Shown here: positions 33,549 to 42,835 of the stretch, piece by piece
How the letters are laid out: each line of letters opens with the position of its first letter
Numbering within the stretch: the first letter of the stretch is position 1
From: CAZPMT01 sp964587655
Lineage (GTDB): Bacteria; Hydrogenedentota; Hydrogenedentia; Hydrogenedentales; SLHB01
Assembly: GCA_964587655.1 (NCBI GenBank)
Contig: CAZPMT010000029.1
Location: forward strand, 1-50,697
Reading direction: 5' to 3'
DNA length: 50,697 bases
Notes under the pieces: generated by a model
Database searches by the model: none
The model's input: the letters and a program-made list of their open reading frames with translations, nothing else
Told to the model about the DNA's origin: nothing
Translations under genes and position numbers: made by a program

Positions 33549-35147
33549 ATGGCTACCGAGAGCGTGTTGATGCAGGAGGCGGGGGCGAACGATCAAACCT
33601 GTGCGGCTGAGTCCGGCAGTGATCGATCTCGTCTTTTCTGTATGGCCGCGATTGTCGCGGGGGCGTGTGGCATGCTTCCCCGCCTGTCGCAATACCTGCA
33701 TTACCGCGTCCTGTTCCATGATGAATGCGTCCTGGCGGCGAACATCCTCAAGCGCTCTCTGGTTAGCCTGCTAGGGCCCTACGGCGATTCAATGGCGCCC
33801 GGAGGGTTCATGTCCCTTACCAAAGCAGCCATGGCCGTGGGGGGCGTGAACGAGTACGCGGTGCGCTTCTTGCCATTTGTTGGCGGCGTGGCGGCCCTGT
33901 GGCTATTCTTTCCCGTGGCGAAGCGCCTCACTTCACCCCTTGCGGCGGTGGCCGGCCTGGCCCTGCTGGCCGTGGGCAAGGAAGTCATCTACTTCGGTGC
34001 GTTTGTCCGTCCCTATTCAACCGATGCGACGATCACGCTGATCCTCCTGGGCCTGGCGTGCTACGTCGACTCGGATCAGCCGTCGTGGCGCCGCTGTTTG
34101 GTCTTTGGTTTGGTCGGGGCCGTAGCCGTCTGGATTTCCTACCCAGCAACGTTTCTCCTCGTCGGTATTGGCGGCGTCCTCGCCGCGTTTGCGATCTGGA
34201 ACCGTGACGGACGGCGCGCGGCGTGTCTGATGGCGGCCGGCATCCCTTGGGCGGTGAGTTTCCTCGTGTTCTACGCGGTGAGCATCGCTCCCATTCGCAG
34301 CGACCCGGCCACGATGAAGCTCATGAACGATTATTACACCGGGACCTTCATGCCGCTGCCGCCGCGGTCGTTCTCGGACCTCCAATGGTTCAACTGGCAG
34401 TTCATTCGTGCCTTTGAGTATCCCGGTGGCTTTACGTTGCCGGGTTTGGCGGCGTTCTTGGCGACTCTCGGCGGAGTCTCGTGCTTTCTGCGCCGTCGCA
34501 AGACGTTCTGCCTGCTCTTGGCCCCCGTGGTTGTGGCTCTGTTCGTTTCCGGATTGCACAAGTATCCATTCTATGGTAGGACCCTGCTCTATGTGACGCC
34601 CATCATGTTCATGCTCATAGGCGAGGGTGTCGCGTATCTCATGGAGATGCCGGGGCACGCGCGTTTGGCCGGCGGCCTTGCGCTGATCATGGTGATCGGC
34701 ATTCCCGCGAACCGTGCCGCCCGCATCATCATCCACCCGACCCAACACCATCAACTGGACCGCTCTCTCGATCATGTCGCGGCCCGCTGGCAACCCGGCG
34801 ACGTGCTCTATCTCCACGATCCTGCATGCGATGCCCTGCGGTTTTGCCTGTGGCGGTACTCGTTCAAGGAGGGCGACTGGGTCGTGCGCTATACGGCTGC
34901 CCAGGATGTCGCGGAACGTACAGCCTTCCTCGAACAGAACCTCGACATGCTGCGCCGACGTGGACGCGTTTGGGTGGCCGTCACTTACGATCAGCCGCGT
35001 GATGCTGAACCGTATCTTGCCATGCTGGACACTCACGCTGTGCGGACCGGCGAATCCGCTTCGGCGCTCGGAAGTTCCGTCTATCTTTACGACTTTCGCC
35101 AAAGCCCACTGGCTCAACCGCCGAAGCTGGAACGCAAGGGATCATGA
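33549..35147 (+). CDS. polytopic membrane protein, GT39-like GT-C glycosyltransferase
   Basis: 532 residues with about ten membrane segments. The first long loop contains HDECVLAANIL (about 55-65), where GT-C enzymes of the GT39/PMT type carry catalytic acidic residues. A soluble C-terminal domain runs from about 400. Enzymes of this kind transfer sugar from a polyprenyl-phosphate donor to glycan, lipid or protein outside the membrane. No Shine-Dalgarno site is visible before the ATG. A 20-bp direct repeat lies on each side of the gene. The function is inferred from architecture only. Confidence 0.72.
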   Translation: MATESVLMQEAGANDQTCAAESGSDRSRLFCMAAIVAGACGMLPRLSQYLHYRVLFHDECVLAANILKRSLVSLLGPYGDSMAPGGFMSLTKAAMAVGGVNEYAVRFLPFVGGVAALWLFFPVAKRLTSPLAAVAGLALLAVGKEVIYFGAFVRPYSTDATITLILLGLACYVDSDQPSWRRCLVFGLVGAVAVWISYPATFLLVGIGGVLAAFAIWNRDGRRAACLMAAGIPWAVSFLVFYAVSIAPIRSDPATMKLMNDYYTGTFMPLPPRSFSDLQWFNWQFIRAFEYPGGFTLPGLAAFLATLGGVSCFLRRRKTFCLLLAPVVVALFVSGLHKYPFYGRTLLYVTPIMFMLIGEGVAYLMEMPGHARLAGGLALIMVIGIPANRAARIIIHPTQHHQLDRSLDHVAARWQPGDVLYLHDPACDALRFCLWRYSFKEGDWVVRYTAAQDVAERTAFLEQNLDMLRRRGRVWVAVTYDQPRDAEPYLAMLDTHAVRTGESASALGSSVYLYDFRQSPLAQPPKLERKGS

Positions 35148-35175
35148 ATATGCAAGAGGAGTGACGTTGTCCAGT

Positions 35176-35195
35176 TATTTGCGAGAGGATCTCAG
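35176..35195. repeat. 20-bp direct repeat, right copy
   Basis: Same unit as 33328-33347 with two differences; its last four bases overlap the end of the bactofilin gene. Confidence 0.55.
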
Positions 35196-35605
35196 GCGGG
35201 TTTGGGGCTTTCGGTCATTGGGGGCTTCGGCGCATCCGGGACGGTGACCTGCCCTGGCGCTTTCATCGTGCAACGGCCTTCAAAGAGGACTCCGTCGGCG
35301 ATGCTTACGCGAGGCGCGGTGATATCGCCGACGAGCCGGGCCTTGGTGGTAACCTCGATGCGGTCCTGCGCGAGAATGTTGCCTTCGACCGTCCCGCCGA
35401 CGATGACCTGGCCGGCGAGCAGGTCGGCCTTGACATGGCCAGTCTCGTGAATGACGATCGTGTCGTCGCTGAGGACGCGTCCCGAGACGTTTCCTTCAAT
35501 CCGGATGGTGCCCTTGCACTTGATCTCGCCCGTGATTTCCGTTCCCGGACCGATGATCGTCACGACTTTCGTCTCGCTGAAGCCCTTTTTTCTCTGATCA
35601 AGCAT
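35192..35605 (-). CDS. bactofilin
   Basis: 137 residues. The central right-handed beta-helix of bactofilins (about 18-110) is visible as short repeating strands: TEITGEIKCKGTIRIEGNVSG, HVKADLLAGQVIVGGTVEGNI and LVGDITAPRVSIADGVLFEG. It is flanked by a short charged N-terminus and a Pro-rich C-terminus. Bactofilins self-assemble into nucleotide-free filaments and position cell-wall enzymes. The gene starts 2 bp after the stop of an M23 peptidase gene on the same strand, a conserved pairing in which the filament and the peptidase shape the cell together. Confidence 0.93.
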   Translation of the reverse strand: MLDQRKKGFSETKVVTIIGPGTEITGEIKCKGTIRIEGNVSGRVLSDDTIVIHETGHVKADLLAGQVIVGGTVEGNILAQDRIEVTTKARLVGDITAPRVSIADGVLFEGRCTMKAPGQVTVPDAPKPPMTESPKPA

Positions 35606-35607
35606 AT

Positions 35608-36618
35608 CTACTCTTTCAAGTATTTTACCGGGTCGACCGGACGGTCCTTCACGTGGATTTCGTAATGGATGTGGGGGCCCGTGCTCCTGCCCGTCGTCCC
35701 CAAGGCGCCAATGACTTGTTTGCGTTTCACGGCATCGCCAACGCGCACCTTCCGCGCGGAAAGATGGCCGTACAACGTCTCGACGCCATTGCCGTGGTCG
35801 ATCTTCACGAGGTTGCCGAGTCCGCCGGAGTCGAAGCCCGAGAAAACCACAACGCCAGCCGCCGTGGCGACGACGTCGCTGCCGTATGGAGCCGAGATGT
35901 CCGTGCCGTCGTGATGCACGATCCTTCGTCCGTAAGGATCCTTGCGGAACCCAAACGGGGAGCTAACGTCGCGGTTGCGGGCAAACGTGGGCCAGATGGA
36001 CGGCACACGCGCCACCTGCTGTTCGCGCGCCTTAAGACCTGACACGAGCTCTTGCAGACTCTCCGTGCGCAGGTTGATTTCCTGGATGATCAGGTCGGCC
36101 GACGGCTGAGACAGGCCGTAGATCACCGTCGGGGATGACACGGGTTCGTCGGTATCTTCGTGGGCCGTCAACTCGAGGGAGCCCATGCCGCCGCCTTTTC
36201 CGCCAACCGCCCGGGCCGGCCTGAGGTCCTTGAGCGCGCTTCGGGGGGTCAGCCCCGTCATGGCCCGCGCCTGGTCCTCGAGGTCCTTTAGGCCGCTCAA
36301 GCGCGCCGTGATGGCCGCGTCGCGCGCCTCATATTCACCCCGGATCCGCTTCTCGAGCTCGATGCGCTCCTGGGCCGTGAAGGTGTCTTCCTTGGCGACC
36401 GTGGTCTGCTTGGCGTACTGGACCTCGACGTCGCGCTTCGCCTGTTGCAGGCGGGCTACTTCCTTCACGTACGTCCGGTGCCGCGTAAAGAAGAAGGACG
36501 TAGTGAAAGAGAGGGTAACGAGCACCGCCACCACAAGCCAAAGCTGGTAAGCGCTGAGGTTTAATGTTCGTGAACTACCCCGGTCGTGCGGGATAAGCAT
36601 CACGGTCCATTTCTTCAT
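35608..36618 (-). CDS. M23-family peptidoglycan endopeptidase, membrane-anchored
   Basis: 336 residues. A short cytoplasmic tail (1-22), a membrane helix (about 23-45), a coiled coil (about 50-115), a linker, and a C-terminal LytM/M23 domain (about 218-334). Zinc and catalytic residues are all present: His236 and Asp240 (HHDGTD), His285 (YGHLS) and His316/His318 (PHIHYE), so it should be active on cross-link peptides. It comes first in a two-gene operon with bactofilin, which is likely to recruit it. Start ATG at 36618 with a moderate GAG-type site upstream. Confidence 0.94.
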   Translation of the reverse strand: MKKWTVMLIPHDRGSSRTLNLSAYQLWLVVAVLVTLSFTTSFFFTRHRTYVKEVARLQQAKRDVEVQYAKQTTVAKEDTFTAQERIELEKRIRGEYEARDAAITARLSGLKDLEDQARAMTGLTPRSALKDLRPARAVGGKGGGMGSLELTAHEDTDEPVSSPTVIYGLSQPSADLIIQEINLRTESLQELVSGLKAREQQVARVPSIWPTFARNRDVSSPFGFRKDPYGRRIVHHDGTDISAPYGSDVVATAAGVVVFSGFDSGGLGNLVKIDHGNGVETLYGHLSARKVRVGDAVKRKQVIGALGTTGRSTGPHIHYEIHVKDRPVDPVKYLKE

Positions 36619-36962
36619 CAGAACTCGGCTCCCAGGATACTACCGTGGAAGGGAGATCCCTTCCGCACGTCAGGTTTAGGTTTGCATCTGTTCCGCTTTG
36701 CCCTGCGGTATTGCTACAATAATCCCTGAACGTCGGAGTCAGTTCCCACCGAACGCAGCCGGAATATAGCACGCTACCAACCCAAAGTCAACCCGCAACC
36801 GACACCCGCTGAATTCGACGAACTGGCAGGAAAGCTCCCAGGATCACGTACAGCGCGGCATAGCCGCAACCAGACAGCCTAACGCAAGGACGCGAAGTCG
36901 CAAAGAAGCAAAGAATGGCAGTGGCTCTTGGCGTCTTAGCGTCTTCTGCGTTGAGGTCCTAA

Positions 36963-37111
36963 GTACACCGTTTCATAAGTTCGGTCACGTATTCGCGATT
37001 GTTCGTAGTTCACACTTCAGTGTGTAAAGCCCGCGACGGAACCCCGCACACTGAAGTGTGAACTACGAACGATTCCACAGAATGCGTCACCGAAGTTACG
37101 AATCGAGGTAC
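36963..37111. repeat. long hairpin element with perfect 24-bp core arms
   Basis: Core arms 37001-37024 and 37047-37070 are perfectly complementary around a 22-nt loop, and each arm contains its own palindrome (CACACTTCAGTGTG). Complementarity continues imperfectly outward to 36963 and 37111. Confidence 0.85.
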
Positions 37112-37679
37112 TAAGAATCTGCGCGTACCGGCGGTATACGGTTCGCCACGCCGCCCGTGATCGAACCCCTCTATATATTAGCCCACGACGTTCCACTGTT
37201 CGGGCGTTGGGTGTCCGGGCTTACGGCATGCGAAACAAGGGGTTACAGGGAACGTTTGATGGGACGAAACGGGACAAATGGGACGGATGGGACGAATAGC
37301 GTCCGGCCGTTGGCCCGAGTAAACAACGCTCCTCGGGTTTCGGGTTTGGGGGCTCGGGTTTCGGGGTTACGGGCTTCAGACAGGGCGCGATTCCGCGAAA
37401 CGAGAGGTGTTTAGTCGACAATTATTGGATAAGATCATATTAACCGAACTATTAACCGGTAGCTGTCCTGTCTCTCAGTCAGGCTGCGCAGATCCTGAAT
37501 CTCTTACCAATTCACCCCGTCCCCGCTCACCGCAACACCATCGAAGTTCGCATCATCCCCAAACGGACCCGGCGGCCGACACCTGCAAAAAGTGGTTACT
37601 GTCCCTACTTATTTACTTATTCCTACTTATTGCAAGTCCACGCGCAATGAACCGCCTCTGCCGTAAAGACATGGGTATC

Positions 37680-37749
37680 GTGGAAGCGACGTCCTCGTCG
37701 CTTTGTGTCAAGCGGCGCATGCCATAAGCGACGAGGACGTCGCTTCCAC
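37680..37749. repeat. perfect inverted repeat with 23-bp arms
   Basis: Arms 37680-37702 and 37727-37749 are perfectly complementary with a 24-nt loop; core GACGTCCTCGTCGC. It is similar in core to the repeat at 12842-12940, which suggests one family. It lies 83 bp before the TylF-type gene. Confidence 0.88.
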
Positions 37750-37832
37750 ACTGCGCACGGAATTCCTGGGTAAGTCAAGAGCGTGCTCCGGCAGGGTGGT
37801 TTCGTGGATAATGCGGGCGGGAGGAACGCCCC

Positions 37833-38753
37833 GTGAAGCAATGGCTGAAACAGCGCATACTCTGGTGTTTGGATCGCGCGGGGCGGAATCGTGTGATTCG
37901 GGCCCTGGTTTCCCGGGAGTTGGAGAAGCTTGCGGCGGAACCCTGGAGCGGATCGATCATCCGGGATTTCGTGGAGGGCCCCTCCGGCGGCGCTTATGGG
38001 ATTGGCGTCCGCGAGAAGACGGATCTCGTCGAGCGGTTCCGGCAATGCGCCGCGGAGATCCCTTCGGGCACGTCGCCGCTCGTGCACGTGGTGTTGGCGC
38101 GCGAGATCTTGAGTATTCTTCCGGACGTCAAAGGCGACGTGGTCGAATGTGGCGTTTGGAAAGGCGCGAGTTCGGCGAGCCTGTCGTGGGTGTGTCACTT
38201 GGTGGGGCGGCGGCTTTGGGTTTGCGACTCGTTCCAGGGCCTCCCCGACGATGGATTGGAGCGTCACGCGGGGATGCACACCGGCGTGTACGGTTATTAC
38301 AAGGAAGGGATGTTCGCCGGTACGCTCGAGGAAGTGCGCGACAACATCCGTCGTTGCGGACGGCTTGATGCCTGCGAATTCGTGCCGGGTTTCTTCGCGG
38401 AGTCGCTCTTGGCGCTGAAGGGGCCTCTTGTGTTCGCGTTCCTCGATGTCGATCTGGCGTCGTCGACTCGCGACTGTCTACGCTGCCTCTGGCCGTTGCT
38501 GGCCGAGGATGCCGCCGTATACACGGACGACGCCGGCGACCTCGACGTCGTCAGCGTGTTCTTCGACCAGGGTTGGTGGCGAGAGACCCTCGGACATCCC
38601 GCGCCGGCCTACGTGGGATCGGGCTGCGGACTCCCGTTGAACCCGCGGTGCTCCTCGATCGGCTACACGCGGAAGTCGACGCGCTTTGACCCGTCGAAGT
38701 GGCGGCGCGCGCCGTTCCTGTATTACCCGGACGACGACGCCAAGATCACCTGA
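37833..38753 (+). CDS. TylF/MacO-family methyltransferase
   Basis: 306 residues. A SAM-dependent O-methyltransferase of the TylF (macrocin O-methyltransferase) family: GDVVECGVWKGASSASL is the SAM loop (about 107-123), then VCDSFQGLP (about 139-147) and the metal-binding DVDLASSTRDCL region. Family members methylate sugar hydroxyls in antibiotics and surface glycans; next to GT-C-type and GT2 genes, a glycan role is more likely. The start is a GTG with GGAGG 8 nt upstream. Its 3' end overlaps the convergent gene by 31 bp. Confidence 0.87.
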   Translation: MKQWLKQRILWCLDRAGRNRVIRALVSRELEKLAAEPWSGSIIRDFVEGPSGGAYGIGVREKTDLVERFRQCAAEIPSGTSPLVHVVLAREILSILPDVKGDVVECGVWKGASSASLSWVCHLVGRRLWVCDSFQGLPDDGLERHAGMHTGVYGYYKEGMFAGTLEEVRDNIRRCGRLDACEFVPGFFAESLLALKGPLVFAFLDVDLASSTRDCLRCLWPLLAEDAAVYTDDAGDLDVVSVFFDQGWWRETLGHPAPAYVGSGCGLPLNPRCSSIGYTRKSTRFDPSKWRRAPFLYYPDDDAKIT

Positions 38754-40612
38754 TCGCCCGCAACCTTGAAGAGTACGGCTCTTCCTTTCTCGGCGATTTC
38801 CTCGAGCCAAGGTATGCGCCGGAGTTCTTCGACAACAGCGGGATCGACGGGCCACGTGTCCGGGCAGTAGACGTATTCGACGCACCACTCGTCGACGAAT
38901 CGCTGTCTGAACTCCGCCGGGGTATCCGGCGAGAAGAACTTCCCGACGGCGGCACGAAGCGGCGCATAGGGTTGGTCCGAGAGGTTGAAAGAGCCTGTTC
39001 CGAACACCGTGCGGTTGCCGCGGCGCAGGACGATGATGTCGCTCGCCGGAATCGGGGCAAGGACAATGCCCGCCCCCAAGCGGTCCATCACGTCCGCGTC
39101 CGCGGCCGTCATGACCTCGGAGTGGCTGTCAGCGTAAAGCGAGACGCCCGGGCGGCGTCCCATTGGGCCTTGAAAACACAGCACGGACACGCTGATCGAA
39201 CAGAGTCCACACGCGATCATGATGCCGCCCAAGACATAGGTGGCGCGGCGCTCGACGGCCGCGAGGCGTTGAAGCGCGGACGCGGACAATATGCACAAGG
39301 GCAGCCAGAGGAACACTTCGATGCGCTGCGGGCCAAACCGGAGCAGCCAGCCTTGTCCGAACGCGGATATCGCCAACGCCAAATACAAGAGGAACCACAG
39401 CGGGATCCAATCGTACGATCCCGTGACCCGCAACGGTTCCGGGTGTGCGAGCGCGTACAACCCGCCGATAAGCCCTCCCAAGAGGGCCCAGTCGGACACG
39501 GCATTTGCCACGGCGGCATCGCGCGCGACGAGCAGGTTGCCGTAGTAGGCTTGGTAGCCGAGGAAAAGGACCGTGAACGCGGCGAGGTAACCGACGGCGG
39601 ACGACGCAACGACGCGCGCGTACAGCGGCAGCCCGGGAAGTCGCGTGCGAAGCTCGCCCGGCAGCAGGAGGAGGTGGAACAGGGCGACGGCTACAAATGG
39701 GGAGAGCCACATCGCCATGTTCGTCACTTGCAGATGATTTGTGATCACGGCGGGATTGACACGCATCAACGCCAGCGCGGGCAGGGCGCCCAACAGAAAC
39801 CGTACGGCCAACGCAACGGCGCGGTTCAGCCGATCCCCAAAGGACATGCCCGTCTGCGCGATCAGAAAGAGGATCGCAATGCCCATCGTAAACACACCGA
39901 ACCGCATGTCGATAAACACGCCGAGCGGCAAGAGGAGCGTCGTCCACGGAACGTTTCGTTCACGGCTCGTCCGAACGTCGCTCATGAAGGCCGTCAGGGC
40001 CGCGAGACATAGCGCCATGGAAAGCGTGTAATAGAACCGCGGAAAGAGGAGCACGGGCAGCAAGTGCGGTCCCTCGAACAACTCGTACACCGCGAAGCGC
40101 CGGAATACTTCCTCGAATCCGGGGGCGTCGTGGAGGCCCAGGGAACCTGTGACCATGTAAAGTATCCCGCCAAGCCCGCCGCTCAGCGAAAAGAGGGCAA
40201 ACGCGAGCTTGGCCTGCTTGGGGGCCGCCTCGTGCAGGAAGGCGTAAACGGCGAGGAGATAGCAGAAGGCCCCGAAGCCGCTCGCGAATCCGTACAGCAG
40301 GAAGTAGTCGGCATGGAACAGTTTCCCGACCAGCCCGAGGACGCCGTACAGCCACAGATGCGGCACGCTGTAGAACGCGATTCCTCTCAGCCCTTCCGCC
40401 GATTGGCACGTGGCGTAGGCCGATTCGAAGCCGTTCTGGAACATCCGCATGCTATAGAGGAAAAGGGCGCTGTCCGGGATGTGGAGGCCGGTCGCAACCA
40501 TTCCTTCGGGAGGCGCGTAGCGTATCCAGAACAGCAGCAGCGGCTGCGTGATTGAGAGCGCGAGGATAATCACCCACACCCACCACGGCACTTTGCGGAA
40601 AAACGACGTCAA
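38723..40612 (-). CDS. polytopic membrane protein, paralogue of the next gene
   Basis: 629 residues with about 12-13 membrane segments and a soluble C-terminal domain from about 500. A 14-residue opening helix is followed by a loop with IPDSALFLYSMRMFQNGF. It is clearly related over its full length to the 713-residue protein encoded upstream (shared phrases include SAFGQGW, CFQGP and the end WLEEIAEKGRAVLFKV versus WLQEVATSGRAVLFKV). The pair looks like a tandem duplication. The size and layout suggest a GT-C-type or flippase-like surface-glycan function, but no catalytic motif settles it. It overlaps the TylF-type gene by 31 bp tail to tail. Confidence 0.75.
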   Translation of the reverse strand: MTSFFRKVPWWVWVIILALSITQPLLLFWIRYAPPEGMVATGLHIPDSALFLYSMRMFQNGFESAYATCQSAEGLRGIAFYSVPHLWLYGVLGLVGKLFHADYFLLYGFASGFGAFCYLLAVYAFLHEAAPKQAKLAFALFSLSGGLGGILYMVTGSLGLHDAPGFEEVFRRFAVYELFEGPHLLPVLLFPRFYYTLSMALCLAALTAFMSDVRTSRERNVPWTTLLLPLGVFIDMRFGVFTMGIAILFLIAQTGMSFGDRLNRAVALAVRFLLGALPALALMRVNPAVITNHLQVTNMAMWLSPFVAVALFHLLLLPGELRTRLPGLPLYARVVASSAVGYLAAFTVLFLGYQAYYGNLLVARDAAVANAVSDWALLGGLIGGLYALAHPEPLRVTGSYDWIPLWFLLYLALAISAFGQGWLLRFGPQRIEVFLWLPLCILSASALQRLAAVERRATYVLGGIMIACGLCSISVSVLCFQGPMGRRPGVSLYADSHSEVMTAADADVMDRLGAGIVLAPIPASDIIVLRRGNRTVFGTGSFNLSDQPYAPLRAAVGKFFSPDTPAEFRQRFVDEWCVEYVYCPDTWPVDPAVVEELRRIPWLEEIAEKGRAVLFKVAGDQVILASSSG

Positions 40613-40693
40613 ATCATTGACCTCTGCATAGACCTCGCTTGTTCAAGACGCACGACCGCAAGAGAATGCACCAACACAGGCTCCAATGTCATC

Positions 40694-42835
40694 TCACGAG
40701 CTTGCCACGACTTTGAACAGGACGGCCCTGCCTGAAGTTGCGACCTCCTGAAGCCACGGCGTGTTTCCGAGATCTTCAATCACGTTCTCGGACGCGGGAT
40801 GACTGTCAGGACAATAGACGTACTTCACGCACCACTGTTCCGCAAACTGCCGCCGAAAGGATTCCGCGCAGCCTTCGCTGAAGAAGCCCGCGATGTCTTC
40901 CTTCGCGGCCGCGGGGTCGCGATCTCCGAGATTGACGGAGCCGAACCCGTACACGACGCTCGTGCCGGGCCGGATCGCGAGAACGTCGCCGAATGACGGC
41001 CCGTATGTTATGGGCGTCAGCACGACGCCTCCTTCGATCCTTGCGAGAAGGTCCGCGTCGGCCTTGTTCATGAGTTCGCAGTGTGCGTATCCATAAGGCC
41101 CTTTTCCCGGACGATGTCCGAGCGGGCCTTGGAAACATGCCGACGCAACGCCGATGGCGCACAGCCCGCACGCGAGCATCACGGCCAGGAGAGCCGCCGC
41201 GAGCCGGGGCCGCACGGACTGCCATTCCTGGAGACCCTTGGCCGCAAGCACGGCAAAGGGAAGGCCGAGAAAAATCATGGCCCGTTCAGGCACTAGACGC
41301 AAGAACCATCCCTGGCCGAACGCGGAAATAGCGATGGAAAGGAAACACACGAGCCACAGCGAGACCCAACCCAACCGCAGTGTATCGACGTCGGCGTAGG
41401 GCTGCGCCGTCCGATGCCGCGTGAGGCCCCAGAGAGCGCCGGCCGCGGCGCCGAACAGCGATACATCCGAGATGCGCATTGCGGAAGTCACGTCGAGACA
41501 CAGCCAGAGATTCCCGTAGTACGCGTTGTAGAGGACGTAAAGGATTCCGTAAGCCGCTAGGTAGCCGAGTGCGGCGGAGCCCGCGATACGCGCCATGCGC
41601 GGCAACGAACGCGTTCCAAGGATCGTCTGCCGGGGCACAACCAGCAGGTGAAAGAGCATCGCGCTGACAAACGGGGACAGCCACATGTGCGTACGGATGT
41701 GCTCGGTGGCGCCTTCGATAAACGCGGGACTCCTGCGCAGCATCCACCAGCCGATAACCCACGCCAGCGCCACCGGCGCCAACAATGCGCCCGCCAGACG
41801 CACCCTTTCACGAAGCGTCTGGTTTGCATCCACGATCAGGTAAATCACGATCACGCCCCATGCCATGGGACCGTAACGCAGGTTCACGAAGGTCCCGAGA
41901 AACAGCAGGACGGTTGCCGCGACCCGAAGCCCTCCTGTTCGAGAATCCGGAAACGTATTGCCGCACGGCAGCGCCGCGTCTTGGCGTTCACGGACAAGTC
42001 CCCCTTTGAAGGGGGGTAGGGGGGATGTTTTCTCTTGCGCAATGTCAGACTGCTGCAATAGCCCAACATCCCCCCTACCCCCCTTCAAAGGGGGACAATA
42101 TGGCGGCGCATTCAAAGGGCGACTGTCTGGCAATACCTCATCGAGCTTCCCGATAGATGTACTAAGCCGTCGCGATGGGTCCCGCGTACTCTTGAGAAAA
42201 CACGCGATCGCGGCGAGGCAACATGCCATGGAAACGGTATAGTAGAGCCGCGGCATGGCGAGGATAGGCGACGGCCGCGCACCTTCGAAAAGTTGATACA
42301 ACGCGTATCGATAAAAGTACGGCTCGAATTGGGGCGCGTCGTGCAGACCCAGCACCCACGTGGCGATGTAAAGCACGCCGCCGGGTCCGCCGGCCAGCGC
42401 GAACAGGGCGAAGGCGAGGTCGGCCTGTTTCGGGAACGCCGTCCGCAGCAGGAAATACGCCGCCAGGAGGTACAGGAATCCGCCGACGCCGTTCGCGATT
42501 CCGAGCAGCAGAAATTCATTCGCGTGGATGATCCGGCCCAGTGCGCCCAATAGTCCGTACATCCAGAAAAACGGCGCGGCAAAATATGCGGAGGAATGAT
42601 TGCCGAGAAGAGCGTGGCAGTTCGCGAAGGGTGTGTAGAATCCCGATTCGAACATGCGCATGCAGTTAATGAAGACGGCGCCGTCAACGCCGTGGATGCC
42701 GGTCGGCGCGGCGCCGTCCGGAGGGAAGAAGGCGATCCAGGCGAACGTGATCGGCATGACGGCCGGCAACGCGATCATAATCAGCCACACCCATTTGGGT
42801 GTGCGGTCGCGTTGCGATATGGCGGCGTCGTTCAT
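40694..42835 (-). CDS. polytopic membrane protein with in-frame repeat insertion
   Basis: 713 residues, 84 more than its downstream paralogue. Most of the excess is one block at about 210-290, in the loop between membrane segments that the paralogue joins directly (after RLYYTVSMACCLAAIACFL and before VAATVLLFLGTFVNLRYG). Residues about 247-279 are translated from a family B palindrome (41999-42095) and contain CPPLKGGRGDV and LPPFKGG. The frame stays open through it. Its start overlaps the end of the GT2 gene by 4 bp (ATGA), so GT2 and this protein are translationally coupled. The function is probably surface-glycan assembly. Confidence 0.78.
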   Translation of the reverse strand: MNDAAISQRDRTPKWVWLIMIALPAVMPITFAWIAFFPPDGAAPTGIHGVDGAVFINCMRMFESGFYTPFANCHALLGNHSSAYFAAPFFWMYGLLGALGRIIHANEFLLLGIANGVGGFLYLLAAYFLLRTAFPKQADLAFALFALAGGPGGVLYIATWVLGLHDAPQFEPYFYRYALYQLFEGARPSPILAMPRLYYTVSMACCLAAIACFLKSTRDPSRRLSTSIGKLDEVLPDSRPLNAPPYCPPLKGGRGDVGLLQQSDIAQEKTSPLPPFKGGLVRERQDAALPCGNTFPDSRTGGLRVAATVLLFLGTFVNLRYGPMAWGVIVIYLIVDANQTLRERVRLAGALLAPVALAWVIGWWMLRRSPAFIEGATEHIRTHMWLSPFVSAMLFHLLVVPRQTILGTRSLPRMARIAGSAALGYLAAYGILYVLYNAYYGNLWLCLDVTSAMRISDVSLFGAAAGALWGLTRHRTAQPYADVDTLRLGWVSLWLVCFLSIAISAFGQGWFLRLVPERAMIFLGLPFAVLAAKGLQEWQSVRPRLAAALLAVMLACGLCAIGVASACFQGPLGHRPGKGPYGYAHCELMNKADADLLARIEGGVVLTPITYGPSFGDVLAIRPGTSVVYGFGSVNLGDRDPAAAKEDIAGFFSEGCAESFRRQFAEQWCVKYVYCPDSHPASENVIEDLGNTPWLQEVATSGRAVLFKVVASS
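41999..42095. repeat. palindromic repeat (family B), copy inside a membrane-protein gene
   Basis: Perfect 31-bp arms (41999-42029 and 42065-42095) with a 35-nt loop, homologous to 27869-27964. Here both arms are read in frame on the minus strand, each giving a Pro-Pro-(Leu/Phe)-Lys-Gly-Gly peptide. Confidence 0.93.

Larger units (their letters stand above)
36619..37832. other. 1.2-kb repeat-rich gap without a gene
   Basis: No convincing coding region. From left to right: a small perfect palindrome in the M23 leader (GGAAGGGATCTCCCTTCC around 36648), an imperfect inverted repeat of the ACGCaAaGACGC kind (36881-36901 and 36930-36952), the hairpin element 36963-37111, G/T-rich simple sequence (37258-37300 and 37336-37375), an A/T-rich stretch with repeated TACTTATT (37602-37632), and the perfect inverted repeat 37680-37749. 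Confidence 0.6.

Noticed and set aside
37441..37640. tRNA-like sequence in the gap before the TylF-type gene
   Set aside because: No acceptor stem or T-arm consensus could be built.
38699..40012. 437-codon plus-strand frame
   Set aside because: Reverse reading of a membrane protein gene; composition is Arg/Gln/Asp-rich without domains.
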